From the NCBI GenBank assembly GCA_963845425.1, contig CAWJSC010000005.1, positions 62,001-126,000 of the forward strand: DNA of 64,000 nt, given 5' to 3'. The notes under the pieces were generated by a model. It had not been told where the DNA came from. It ran no database searches and saw only the letters and a list, made by a program, of their open reading frames with translations. The DNA is from DATDAH01 sp963845425 (GTDB lineage Bacteria; Actinomycetota; Acidimicrobiia; Acidimicrobiales; DATDAH01). The position numbers and the translations under genes are program-made. Of this stretch, positions 25,630-33,859 are shown one piece after another (within the stretch, counting starts at the first letter, position 1; every line of letters starts with the position of its first letter).

Positions 25630-26802
25630 ATGACCAGGCAGCCGCCCGCAGACTGGTACCAAGATCCGGCAGACCCGACTGCCCGCCGCTTCTGGGACGG
25701 CGACGAATGGACCGCTCTCGTCGCCGGCGCCGCTCGGAGCGTCGATGCGGGGTCGTCGCCGGATGGGTACGCCGATGTGGAGTCGCCGGCTGTTGGGTAC
25801 GCCGATGTGGAGTCGTCGCCGGATGGGTACGCCGATGTGGAGTCGTCGGTTGATGAGCGCGCCGATGTGGAATCGTCGCCGGATGGGTACGCCGATGTGG
25901 AGTCGTCGGTTGATGGGTACGCCGATGTGGAGTCGCCGGCTGTTGGGTACGCCGATGTGGAGTCGCCGCCGGATGGGTACGCCGATGTGGAGTCGTCGGT
26001 TGATGAGCGCGCCGATGTGGAGTCGTCGCCGGATGGGTACGCCGATGTGGAGTCGTCGCCGGCCGCTAAGCACCCGCCCGCCGGCTGGTATCAGGACCCC
26101 GCCGACGCCACGCGTCGGCGCTACTGGGACGGAACGGCCTGGGCCAATCGGCTGCTGACCCGCACCACCACGTCCGCGTCGCCCGTTGTGCCCACGCCCG
26201 GCGACCGGGAACTCGCGACCGGGTCGGGCCCCCGGGAGACACCGATGACTCGGCTCGTGTCGACCACGCCTGCGGTCCCGGAGGCGTCTTCCACGGCGAC
26301 CGCGATCGCGAATCTGATGGCCACGGTCGACAACAAGCACGAAGGCGTCGGGGCGGAGAAGGGGCGGTCCCGTCGAATCGTCCTGCTCCTTCTCGTCCTC
26401 CTCATTGCCTTGGTCGGAACGGCCGCCATCGCCATGACGGCCGAGGACGAGCCGACGCGAACGGCCTCCGGCCCGGCTCAGGCGCCGGCCGAGTCGACAC
26501 CGCCCGCGTCGGTGCCGGACGATGTCAGCGAGCCGCCGGAGGTGGCCGAAACGCCCGGGCCGGACGCCGGTGTCCTCTATGACGCCTGCCAGGAGGTCGT
26601 GAAGAGGTCGTCGCTGTCGACCGACGTGCGACTGGTGTTCCAGCCGTTCGATGACATCACCGTGGAGCGCGCCGACGACCGCTCCCAACTCGAGTTCTGG
26701 GTGCGCGAGCGCGGAAACCGCGACGAGGACCTGCGGATCGGCTTCGTCTGTCAGGTCGGCGACGAGACCCCAACCGACGCGCACCTCTTCATGGAACTCT
26801 GA
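25630..26802 (+). CDS. Repeat-containing membrane protein with two DUF2510 domains
   Basis: 390 residues. A DUF2510 module (PADWYQDPADPTARRFWDG) starts near residue 5 and a second (PAGWYQDPADATRRRYWDG) near residue 150; between them lie ten 10-residue repeats of the form GYADVESSPD, very acidic. After a Thr/Pro/Ser linker comes one transmembrane helix (RRIVLLLLVLLIALVGTAAIAM, about residue 250) and an extracytoplasmic C-terminal domain of about 100 residues with two Cys. DUF2510 modules are common in actinobacterial membrane proteins of unknown role. GAGAGGGGGAGG lies about 10 bases before ATG 25630. Confidence 0.8.
   Translation: MTRQPPADWYQDPADPTARRFWDGDEWTALVAGAARSVDAGSSPDGYADVESPAVGYADVESSPDGYADVESSVDERADVESSPDGYADVESSVDGYADVESPAVGYADVESPPDGYADVESSVDERADVESSPDGYADVESSPAAKHPPAGWYQDPADATRRRYWDGTAWANRLLTRTTTSASPVVPTPGDRELATGSGPRETPMTRLVSTTPAVPEASSTATAIANLMATVDNKHEGVGAEKGRSRRIVLLLLVLLIALVGTAAIAMTAEDEPTRTASGPAQAPAESTPPASVPDDVSEPPEVAETPGPDAGVLYDACQEVVKRSSLSTDVRLVFQPFDDITVERADDRSQLEFWVRERGNRDEDLRIGFVCQVGDETPTDAHLFMEL
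25771..26070 (+). repeat. Ten 30-bp tandem repeats arranged as two 150-bp blocks
   Basis: Units begin GCCGATGTGG every 30 bp from 25771 to 26041. The variable codons follow a five-unit order (AV, PD, VD-ER, PD, VD) that recurs from 25921, so a 150-bp block was itself duplicated. In frame with the DUF2510 protein. Confidence 0.9.
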
Positions 26803-26859
26803 GTCCCGGCCCTCGCCGCCCGTCGTGACGCGCTCGGTCGGCCCCACTACCCTGCGAAG

Positions 26860-26875
26860 CTGACGTCCGTGTCAG
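26860..26875. promoter_or_regulatory. Operator palindrome, site 3 (P450 promoter)
   Basis: CTGACGTCCGTGTCAG, core TGACG-N3-GTGTCA, 22 bases before the P450 start; a -10-like TAGCCT (26877-26882) follows directly. Confidence 0.7.
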
Positions 26876-26897
26876 GTAGCCTGAGGGGGACTCGTTC

Positions 26898-28139
26898 ATG
26901 ACCGCCACCGATGTCGACGCCACAGCGGGCGACGACTACGACCCGTTCGAGGCGTTCAACAAGGCCGCCGGGGCGGGAATGGTGGAGAACCCCTACCCCG
27001 ACTTCGTTGCCTTGCGCCGGGACACACCCGTGGCGGAGATGGACCTGCGGGCCATGTTCGGGCTGGCCGACGACGAGGTCCCGGAGCACGCGGTGTGGAC
27101 CGCCAACACGTTCGAGGCGGTCCAGTCGGTGCTGCGAGACGGCGACGCCTTCTCGTCCAAGGGCTACGAGGACGTGATGGGGGCGGTCTTCGGTCACTCC
27201 ATCCTGGAGATGGACGAGCCGGAGCACCACACCTACCGGGGCCTCATCCAGCAGGCGTTCACCCGCAAGGCGATGGAGCGCTGGGAGACCGACGTCATCG
27301 GCCCGCGGGTGAACGCCCTCATCGACGACTTCATCGCCGACGGCAAGGCCGATCTCGTCCGCCAGCTCACCTTCCCGTTCCCGTTCGAGGTCATCGCCGA
27401 CCAGCTCGTCCTGCCCGAGGATGACAAGCCCCGCTTCCATCGCATGGCCACCGAACTGATAAGTGTCCAGGTGGACATGGACCGAGCGCTGGCCGCCTCG
27501 GCCGCGCTGCACGAGTACTTCTCGAAGATCATCGCCGAGCGCCGGGCCGAGCCGGCTCAGGACCTGGTCAGCGTGTTGGCCGGCGCCGAGCTCGACGGCC
27601 AGCAGCTCACCGATGACGAGATCATCGCTTTCCTCCGCCTGCTCCTCTCGGCCGGGGCCGAGACGACCTACCGGTCCTCCAGCAACCTGCTCTTCGGCCT
27701 GCTCACCCACCCTGAGCAGCTGGCCGCCGTCCGGGACGACCGGTCGCTGCTGCCCCAGGCCATCGAGGAGGCGCTGCGCTGGGAGCCGCCGCTCCTGACG
27801 ATCATGCGCACCGCGGCCCAAGACGTCGACCTGGTGGGCCGGACGCTGCACCCGGGCGACACCGTGATCGTCAACATCGGTGCGGCCAACCACGACGAGA
27901 CCCGCTGGGAGGACCCCGAGACCTTCGACATCTTCCGGCCCCAGGTGCCCCACATCGCCTTCGCCAGCGGCGTCCACATGTGCCTGGGCATCCACCTCGC
28001 CCGTATGGAGACCATGGTCGTGATGAACGCCGTCCTCGACCGGCTGCCCGATCTGCGGGTCGACCCCGGTTCCGAGGCCCCCTACATCACCGGCATGATC
28101 TTCCGGGCCCCGCCCGCCCTCCCCGTCGTCTTCGGCTGA
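26898..28139 (+). CDS. Cytochrome P450 (bacterial class I)
   Basis: 413-residue soluble haem monooxygenase. The I-helix reads LLSAGAETTYRSSSNL, the K-helix ExxR is EEALRWE, and the haem loop is FASGVHMCLGIHLAR with the axial Cys362. All conserved elements are intact. GAGGGGGA lies 6 bases before ATG 26898. It would hydroxylate a hydrophobic substrate using ferredoxin partners, none of which is adjacent. Its operator groups it with the acyl-CoA genes, suggesting an initial oxidation step in the same catabolic route. Confidence 0.93.
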   Translation: MTATDVDATAGDDYDPFEAFNKAAGAGMVENPYPDFVALRRDTPVAEMDLRAMFGLADDEVPEHAVWTANTFEAVQSVLRDGDAFSSKGYEDVMGAVFGHSILEMDEPEHHTYRGLIQQAFTRKAMERWETDVIGPRVNALIDDFIADGKADLVRQLTFPFPFEVIADQLVLPEDDKPRFHRMATELISVQVDMDRALAASAALHEYFSKIIAERRAEPAQDLVSVLAGAELDGQQLTDDEIIAFLRLLLSAGAETTYRSSSNLLFGLLTHPEQLAAVRDDRSLLPQAIEEALRWEPPLLTIMRTAAQDVDLVGRTLHPGDTVIVNIGAANHDETRWEDPETFDIFRPQVPHIAFASGVHMCLGIHLARMETMVVMNAVLDRLPDLRVDPGSEAPYITGMIFRAPPALPVVFG

Positions 28140-28143
28140 GCCC

Positions 28144-28716
28144 TCAGGTCGGTGCGGCGCCGCCGAGGGCGCGCCGGAGGTTGGCCAGGCCCCGCTGCTG
28201 CAGCTTCTTCACCGCTTCGGTCGAGCGGTCGAGGACAGCGGCGACGTCGGCGAGGGGGAGGTCGGCCGCGAAGCGCAGGACGACGACCGTCCGCTGGTCC
28301 TCCGGCAGGTCATCCAGGGCGCGTAGGAGATCCGGGTCGGACCGGTCCGGGTCGACGACGGGTTGATCCGGCGGATCCGGTACGGCGATCAGGGGACGTC
28401 GCTTTCGGCGCCGGTGGACGTCGACCATCCGGTTGTGGGCGATCGAGAAGACCCATCGGCGCAGTGCGTCGTCGTCGCCGCTGAAGCCGTCCGCGGCCTG
28501 CACCACTGAGACGAAGACCTCGCCGAGCGTGTTCTCCGGGTCGGGGACGCCGGCGCCACGGAGGTAGCCGAGGACCCGGGGGGCCAGTTCGCGGTAGGCG
28601 CGCTCGAGGTCGACCGGGGTCGGCTCGGGCGGCACCGAACGTGACGGAGGCGGGTCGTGTCCCTGCTCGGTCACGTCCACGCGCGTCCGGGTGTCGAGTG
28701 GCATAGAGCTACGCAT
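28144..28716 (-). CDS. ECF-type sigma factor, second
   Basis: 190 residues. Region 2 (LGYLRGAGVPDPENTLGEVFVSVVQ, RRWVFSIAHNRMVDVHRRRKRRP) and region 4 (LPEDQRTVVVLRFAADLPLADVAAVLDRSTEAVKKLQQRGLANLRR) are clear. ATG 28716 and 28704 are both possible starts; neither has a strong ribosome-binding site. It follows the repeat-bearing membrane protein by 19 bases on the same strand, so the two are probably co-transcribed, with the membrane protein as regulator. Confidence 0.87.
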   Translation of the reverse strand: MRSSMPLDTRTRVDVTEQGHDPPPSRSVPPEPTPVDLERAYRELAPRVLGYLRGAGVPDPENTLGEVFVSVVQAADGFSGDDDALRRWVFSIAHNRMVDVHRRRKRRPLIAVPDPPDQPVVDPDRSDPDLLRALDDLPEDQRTVVVLRFAADLPLADVAAVLDRSTEAVKKLQQRGLANLRRALGGAAPT

Positions 28717-28735
28717 GGAGCGTAAGGCCCATCAC

Positions 28736-29500
28736 TCAGGGGCGTCCGCCCGGAGCGTCGGCCGGTGGGCCGTTGGGGACTCCGGCGGGGGGGCCGGGGG
28801 GCACGCCGTCCGGTGGTCCGTTGGGGAGTCCGGCGGGTGGGCCGTTGGGGAGTCCGGCGGGGGGGCCGGGGGGCACGCCGTCCGGTGGTCCGTTGGGGAC
28901 TCCGGCGGGGGGGCCGGGGGGCACGCCGTCCGGAGGTCCGTTGGGGACTCCAGCGGGGGGGCCGTTGGGGACTCCGGCGGGGGGCCCGTTGGGGACTCCG
29001 TCCGGCGGTCCTCGGGGGACATCGGCGGGCGGGCCGACAGGGGTCGTGGTGGGCGGCCCGGTCGTCACGTCGTCGGGCGGCCCACCGGCGTCCGTGTCGT
29101 CGGCGGACGTGTCCGGGGCACAGTCCTCACGGGCGGCCTGGCTGACGGCGTCACCGTGGCCGTCACCCGGGGGCACCTCGTCGGCCATTGCGATCGCGCT
29201 GACGCAGGCCCCCCGAGCCTGGTCGGGGACGTCGACGCCGACCGTGTCGAGGATGTCGTGGGCGATCCCCTGGGCCGCGTCGGGCAGGACGCCGGCCGCG
29301 GCCAGGCTGCTCGATCCGGCCAGCAGGGCCACCGTGGCGGCCCCGGCGGTCGCGTACCGGCGCCAACGGTTGGGAGTCGATACGCCCGCCGTCTGCATGG
29401 CGGCGAGGTGCTCGGCTGCGAGCGCCTCGTCGATGGGGGTGCTCCCCAGACTGCGGAGTCGCGTCACGACCTCGTCGGCGTCGGTCTCATGGCGTTCCAT
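28736..29500 (-). CDS. Membrane protein with Gly-Pro-Pro octapeptide tail, probable anti-sigma partner
   Basis: 254 residues. Residues 1-45 are a soluble helical part (DADEVVTRLRSLGSTPIDEALAAEHLAAM), then one membrane helix (TAGAATVALLAGSSSLAAAG, about 51-70), a short extracytoplasmic domain with two Cys, and from about residue 155 twelve octads of GPPAGVPN type to the end. The order and 19-base spacing to an ECF sigma gene suggest an anti-sigma role, but no ZAS motif is present. The tail is low-complexity and likely extended outside the membrane. Confidence 0.72.
   Translation of the reverse strand: MERHETDADEVVTRLRSLGSTPIDEALAAEHLAAMQTAGVSTPNRWRRYATAGAATVALLAGSSSLAAAGVLPDAAQGIAHDILDTVGVDVPDQARGACVSAIAMADEVPPGDGHGDAVSQAAREDCAPDTSADDTDAGGPPDDVTTGPPTTTPVGPPADVPRGPPDGVPNGPPAGVPNGPPAGVPNGPPDGVPPGPPAGVPNGPPDGVPPGPPAGLPNGPPAGLPNGPPDGVPPGPPAGVPNGPPADAPGGRP
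28748..29035 (-). repeat. Twelve 24-bp tandem repeats encoding GPPxGVPN octads
   Basis: Period 24 bp in frame; alternating GPPAGVPN, GPPDGVPP and GPPAGLPN units form longer blocks, showing block duplication. Strong purine/pyrimidine strand bias. Confidence 0.88.
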
Positions 29501-29598
29501 ACGGGGGTTAACGCCGCGTCGTGCCGAAAGGGGACGGGTGGCCCCCGATTTCCTCCCTGGTGTCCTGTCGGCCCGGGCCAGTCGGGCAGGCTGGGCGG

Positions 29599-30090
29599 GT
29601 GAACGACCCGCAGCCCGCCTCCTTCGATCCCGTCGAGATCACCGAACGCCTCCAGCTCTCGCCGCTGCACCGCTTCCTCGGGCTCCGGGCCGTTCGTATC
29701 GACGCGGAGGTCGCCGTCCTCGAGATGCCGATCCGTCCGGACGCCTTTGGTGGGACCGGCAACCTGCACGGTGGCGCCCTGGCCACGCTGATCGACGTCA
29801 CCTCGGCCATGGCGGCCAGTCGGGCCAGCCCGTTCGACTTCGAGACCCACAGCCTCGTGACGGCGGACCTCCACGTCCGCTACCTCGGCCGGCCCGGCGG
29901 CGGCGATTCGGTGCGGGCCGAGGCCCGTGTGGTGCGGGCCGGCCGGATGCTGGTCGTGGTCGAGACGCGGGTCCTCGACGAGGCCGACCGGATCATCGCC
30001 ACCGGCGACTTCAGCTCGATGCTCGTCCCCCGGCGGGCCCCGCTCCTGCCCGACGGCGCCTCCACGGACCCTTCGGGCCCGGAGGTGTGA
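29599..30090 (+). CDS. PaaI-like hotdog-fold thioesterase
   Basis: 163 residues. The hotdog signature GTGNLHGGALATLIDVTSAMAA contains the conserved HGG, and strands HSLVTADLHVRYLGRP and VRAGRMLVVVETRVLDE follow as in PaaI-type acyl-CoA thioesterases. I chose GTG 29599, which trims an unsupported extension and gives the normal family N-terminus. It likely hydrolyses stray acyl- or aryl-CoA esters. Convergent with the acyl-CoA dehydrogenase that follows. Confidence 0.85.
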   Translation: MNDPQPASFDPVEITERLQLSPLHRFLGLRAVRIDAEVAVLEMPIRPDAFGGTGNLHGGALATLIDVTSAMAASRASPFDFETHSLVTADLHVRYLGRPGGGDSVRAEARVVRAGRMLVVVETRVLDEADRIIATGDFSSMLVPRRAPLLPDGASTDPSGPEV

Positions 30091-30112
30091 GTCGACCAGG
30101 GGGGCGTCGGCG

Positions 30113-31222
30113 CTACCCGGCGGGCTGGAGGATCTCGGCCAGTCGGGTGCGCTGCTCCCGGATCCGGCCGAACAGGAGATCGCCGGTCATGGCCCGCTTG
30201 ACCCACAGGTGCTGGTCCTGCTCCCAGGTGTAGGCGATGCCCCCGAGGAGCTGGATGCCCTCGGCGGCGACGAACCGCTGGCAATCGCCGGCGGCGGCCT
30301 TGGCCATCGCGGTCGCCTCGGCCCGGCGCGGGTCGTCTTCGGCCAGGCAGGCGGTGGCGAAGTAGCAGAGGGCTCGAGCCCGTTCGAGCTGCATGTAGCA
30401 GTCGGCCAGGCGGTGCTTCACCGCCTGGAAGCTGCCGATCGGCACGCCGAACTGCTCCCGGTCCTTGGCGTACTGGAGGGTGGTCACGAAGATGGCCTGG
30501 CACGTCCCGAGGGTCTCCAGGGCCATGGCCACCGTGGCCTCCTCCAGCGCCCGGGTCACCGCCTCGGTGCCCCCGAGCAGCACCCGGTCAGTGGGGACGG
30601 ACACCGCGGCGAAGCTCAGGTGGGCGACCGGGCGGGTCTTGTCCAGCGGGGTGATCGCGTCGATCGTCGCCTCGGCGGACGAGACGACCGCCACCGCCAG
30701 GTCACCCGAGTCGAGGCGGGCGACCACGGCGACCAGGTCGACATGAGGAGACAGGACGTGGTACTTGGCCCCGTCCAGCACCCAGCGGTCGCCGTCCGGG
30801 CGGAGCGTGGCCTGGATGCCGTCGAGGTCCCACCCCGTCGGGCGTTCGGCCAGGGCGACGGTGCCGGTCGTCTCACCGCCGGCGACGGGACCGAGCAGCG
30901 TGGCCCCCTGCTCGGCCGTGCCGCACTCGCGGACGAAGGGCACGAACTGGGAGACGGTGGCGAAGAGTGGTCCCGGGGCGATGACCCTCCCCAGCTCCTC
31001 GGCCAGGACGGCGAGCTCCACGTACCCGTAGCCGATGCCGCCGTCGGCCTCGGGCACGGTCAGCGCGGGCCAGTCGAGGCCGACCATCTTCGTCCAGAGT
31101 CCGTCGGCGTCGCCCGTGCCCTCGACGATCGAGCGGGGCAGCGAGGCCGGGCACTCCTTCGCCAAGACCGACCGGATGGCCGACCGCAGCTCCTCCTGCT
31201 CCTCGGTGAATGCCAGGTGCAC
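30113..31222 (-). CDS. Acyl-CoA dehydrogenase, short FadE type
   Basis: 369 residues, the length of the smaller partner in actinobacterial FadE heteromers. N-terminal MHLAFTEEQEELRSAIRSVL, middle TVPEADGGIGYGYVELAVLAEELGR, C-terminal AEGIQLLGGIAYTWEQDQHLWVKRA. Such short chains usually lack the catalytic base and need a longer partner; none is adjacent here. GTG 31222 is six bases after a -10 hexamer TAGCTT, implying a leaderless mRNA. Confidence 0.87.
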   Translation of the reverse strand: MHLAFTEEQEELRSAIRSVLAKECPASLPRSIVEGTGDADGLWTKMVGLDWPALTVPEADGGIGYGYVELAVLAEELGRVIAPGPLFATVSQFVPFVRECGTAEQGATLLGPVAGGETTGTVALAERPTGWDLDGIQATLRPDGDRWVLDGAKYHVLSPHVDLVAVVARLDSGDLAVAVVSSAEATIDAITPLDKTRPVAHLSFAAVSVPTDRVLLGGTEAVTRALEEATVAMALETLGTCQAIFVTTLQYAKDREQFGVPIGSFQAVKHRLADCYMQLERARALCYFATACLAEDDPRRAEATAMAKAAAGDCQRFVAAEGIQLLGGIAYTWEQDQHLWVKRAMTGDLLFGRIREQRTRLAEILQPAG

Positions 31223-31376
31223 GCCGTGAAGCTAGCCCCGCGCCGGCCCCTGGCCAGACGCCGGCGCCAGGCCGACCCGAGCGACGCTTGGCCCGACTGA
31301 CTGCTTGGCGACGGACCTCGAAGCCGTGGCTGATTCGTCGCGCCGAGACGACCGGGTCAGCGGCCAGAGCCGGTGG

Positions 31377-32858
31377 CTACCCGTCGGCGACGAGGTGGCG
31401 CAGCGCGCCGCGGTCGAGTTTCTCCGCCGCGGTGAGGGGCAGCGTCGACGCCGTGATGACCGATGTCGGGAGCTTGTAGCGGGCCAGGCGGTCGCCGGCG
31501 AACGCCTGCAACTCCTCCGCGCTCGGCGTCGGCTCCCCGGCGACGGGGACCACGACGGCCACGCCCACCTCGCCCATCACCTCGTCAGCCCTCGGGGCCA
31601 CGGCGACGTCGGCCACGGCGGGGTGCTCGGCCAGCACCTGCTCGACCTCGGCGGGGTAGACGTTGTAGCCCCCGCGCACGTAGTGCTCCTTGGCGCGGCC
31701 GACCAGGCGGAGGCGGCCCTCGGGATCGACGTAGCCGATGTCGCCGGTGCGTACCGCTCCGTCCCGGGTGAAGACGTCCCGGGTGCCCTCCGGGTCCCGG
31801 TGGTAGCCGACCATCGCGGCGGGGGAGCGAAGGCACACCTCGCCCTCATCGCCGTCGGCCAGGACCTCGTCGTCGGCGCGGATGGTCAGTGCCACCCCGG
31901 CGTGGGGCCGGCCCACGCTCACCTCGGCATCCTCCGGTGGCGCGTCGAACGCCGTCCCCAGGCCGATGCCCGCTTCGGTGCAGGAGTACCGCGTCGACAG
32001 GGCACAGCCGAAGCGCTTGCGGGCCTCCCGCACCAGCGAGGCGGTCGCCGGGCCCCCGCCGACGACCACGGCCTCGACGCTGCTGACGTCGGTCGTCTCG
32101 AAGCGGGGGTGGCGCAGCATGAGGGCGAGCTGGGTGGGGATCCCGCCGATGGCGCTGAGCCGGTGGCGCTCGACCAGCGCAAGGGCGTCCTCGGCCCGCC
32201 AGCGATCCATCAGGTGCGTCGTGCCGCCCCGGCGCAGGACCCCGGGCAGCTTGGTCATCGGGCCGAGGTGGGCGAAGGAGGTCCCCGCCATCGTGGCCCC
32301 GCCCCCGCCCCAGACGTCGCCGATGTCGATGTCGGTGATGGCCTGCAGCTGACGGCCGGCGAACACCGCGCCTTTGGGCAGGCCCGTGGTTCCGGAGGTG
32401 AACACGATGGCGACGGGGCGGTCGGGGTCCTCGGGCAGCTCGGGCGGTCCGGCGCCGGGGACGCGGACCGAGGCCAGCATGTCCCCGGCTTGCTCCGCCC
32501 GCTCGACCTCGACGACGTCGTCGCCTCGGGGCGCGAGCTCGGGGGTCGCCAGCACGAGCGACGGGCCGGCTTTGGCGAGCACGGCCGACCGTTCGTCACG
32601 GGTCAGTCGGGCGTTGATGCCCGCCGTGATCGCCCCCAGGCGGGCGGCGGCGAGATACGCGACGAGGTACTCGGGTGTCGGTGGCAGCACCAGGGCCAGC
32701 ACGTCGCCCTCGGTCAGGCCCCGCTCGGCCAGGCCCACGGCCACCTCGCCGGCCAGCCGGTCGAGGTCGACGTAGGTGACGGCCCAGCCCTGGGTGGCGA
32801 CGTACGCGGGGGTCTGTCCCCAGCGCTCGGCGGCGCCTCGTAGGGTTCGGTCGAGCAT
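31377..32858 (-). CDS. AMP-forming acyl-CoA synthetase (FadD-like)
   Basis: 493-residue ligase that adenylates a carboxylic acid and transfers it to CoA. Motif A3 is FTSGTTGLPKG, the A5/A7 region reads YSCTEAGIG and RTGDIGYVDPEGRL, and the hinge is GRAKEHYVRGGYNVYPAEVE; the C-terminal lysine lies in LTAAEKLDRGALR. ATG 32858 is chosen because upstream codons overlap the divergent TetR gene and GGAGC precedes it. The gap to TetR is only 20 bp, so the TetR protein probably controls this gene. Confidence 0.9.
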   Translation of the reverse strand: MLDRTLRGAAERWGQTPAYVATQGWAVTYVDLDRLAGEVAVGLAERGLTEGDVLALVLPPTPEYLVAYLAAARLGAITAGINARLTRDERSAVLAKAGPSLVLATPELAPRGDDVVEVERAEQAGDMLASVRVPGAGPPELPEDPDRPVAIVFTSGTTGLPKGAVFAGRQLQAITDIDIGDVWGGGGATMAGTSFAHLGPMTKLPGVLRRGGTTHLMDRWRAEDALALVERHRLSAIGGIPTQLALMLRHPRFETTDVSSVEAVVVGGGPATASLVREARKRFGCALSTRYSCTEAGIGLGTAFDAPPEDAEVSVGRPHAGVALTIRADDEVLADGDEGEVCLRSPAAMVGYHRDPEGTRDVFTRDGAVRTGDIGYVDPEGRLRLVGRAKEHYVRGGYNVYPAEVEQVLAEHPAVADVAVAPRADEVMGEVGVAVVVPVAGEPTPSAEELQAFAGDRLARYKLPTSVITASTLPLTAAEKLDRGALRHLVADG

Positions 32859-32878
32859 CAGCTCCCACTCCCGGTGCC

Positions 32879-33478
32879 ATGACGACGACCGATCCCGATC
32901 CCACCGAGCCCGACGGCCACGCCGAGCCCCGTTCGGCCCGCACCCGGCGCAAGTTGCTGGACGGCGCACTGGCCGCCATGGACGACCGTGGCTTCCACGC
33001 CACCCGGGTCGACGACATCGTGCGCCATGCCGGAGTCTCGCACGGGACCTTCTACCTCTACTTCGAGGACAAGCAGCAGCTGTTCCGCATCCTGGCCGCC
33101 GAGGCCGCCGAGGACATGGTGGCGCGGCTGGCTTCGCTGGCGGGTGAGGATCCCCCGACGGGCGAGGACCTCGTCGACTGGTTGGCCGGCTTCGTCGAGG
33201 GTTACCGCCGGCACGGTGCCGTCATCCGGGCCTGGATGGAGGACCACGCCCGCGACCGGGGCCTGCGCAAACTGGCCGACGCCGCCTTCGCCCAGGTGGT
33301 CGACGACCTCGGGCGGCGGGTGGACACGACCGCGCTCGGCCCGTTGGGCCCTGTCGCCCTCCTGGCCCTGCTCGAGCGTTTCACCTACTTCGCCACCTCC
33401 CGGGACCTCGCCGCCGACCGCCATGCCCTCGGCTCCGTGGCCACCCTCATCGAGCGGGGCTTCCTGGCGAAGGCCTGA
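32879..33478 (+). CDS. TetR-family transcription regulator
   Basis: 199 residues. The N-terminal helix-turn-helix is complete (RKLLDGALAAMDDRGFHATRVDDIVRHAGVSHGTFYLYFEDKQQLF), followed by an all-helical ligand domain (about 80-199). Divergent from the FadD-like ligase with a 20-base gap that would hold both promoters. It is the only TetR gene in the window and so one candidate for the protein that reads the seven TGACG-N3-GTGTCA operators, though no full operator copy is seen in its own promoter. Confidence 0.9.
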   Translation: MTTTDPDPTEPDGHAEPRSARTRRKLLDGALAAMDDRGFHATRVDDIVRHAGVSHGTFYLYFEDKQQLFRILAAEAAEDMVARLASLAGEDPPTGEDLVDWLAGFVEGYRRHGAVIRAWMEDHARDRGLRKLADAAFAQVVDDLGRRVDTTALGPLGPVALLALLERFTYFATSRDLAADRHALGSVATLIERGFLAKA

Positions 33479-33553
33479 CGCAGGCCGCGGCCCACTTCTC
33501 TAGGTCGGTGTTTGTCCTAGCCTTGGCCCGGTACCCACGAGGGGGAGCTTCCT

Positions 33554-33826
33554 GTGCCTGTCCTGATGATCGGTGAAGTGCCGAATCTGACCGAGGAGAT
33601 CTACGCCGCGATGGTGGGCGAGATGATGCCGCTCATGCGCGCCAGCAAGGGGTTCATCTCCCACTCCGGGGGACCGAGCCCCAGCGGCGGTTGGCGGGTC
33701 GTCGAGACGTGGGACTCCGAGGAGGACGGCCAAGCCTGGTTCGAGGAGAACGTCGCGCCCAACCTCCCACCGGGGATCGTCCCGGACCGCCAGTACTTCC
33801 CGCTGCACAGCGCCTTCGCCAAGTAG
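33554..33826 (+). CDS. Small ABM-like dimeric alpha-beta barrel protein
   Basis: 90 residues: VLMIGEVPNLTEEIYAAMVGEMMPLMRASKGFISHSGG then GGWRVVETWDSEEDGQAWFEENVAP, the strand-helix-strand pattern of the antibiotic-biosynthesis-monooxygenase (ABM)/stress-responsive barrel superfamily. Start GTG 33554 with GGGGGAGC 7 bases upstream. No catalytic residue can be named. It may be a small enzyme or scaffold; function unknown. Confidence 0.72.
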   Translation: MPVLMIGEVPNLTEEIYAAMVGEMMPLMRASKGFISHSGGPSPSGGWRVVETWDSEEDGQAWFEENVAPNLPPGIVPDRQYFPLHSAFAK

Positions 33827-33859
33827 ACCCTGCCGCGGCCCTCCTGCTCGCCGCGTCCG

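Noticed and set aside
25771..26070. Regular 30-bp repeats as a CRISPR array
   Set aside because: Units are directly adjacent with no spacers and encode an in-frame decapeptide between DUF2510 domains.
25745..26158. Alternative frame through the repeat array encoding MGTPMWSRR repeats
   Set aside because: Its openness follows from the 30-bp period; the frame used by the DUF2510 domains explains both flanks.
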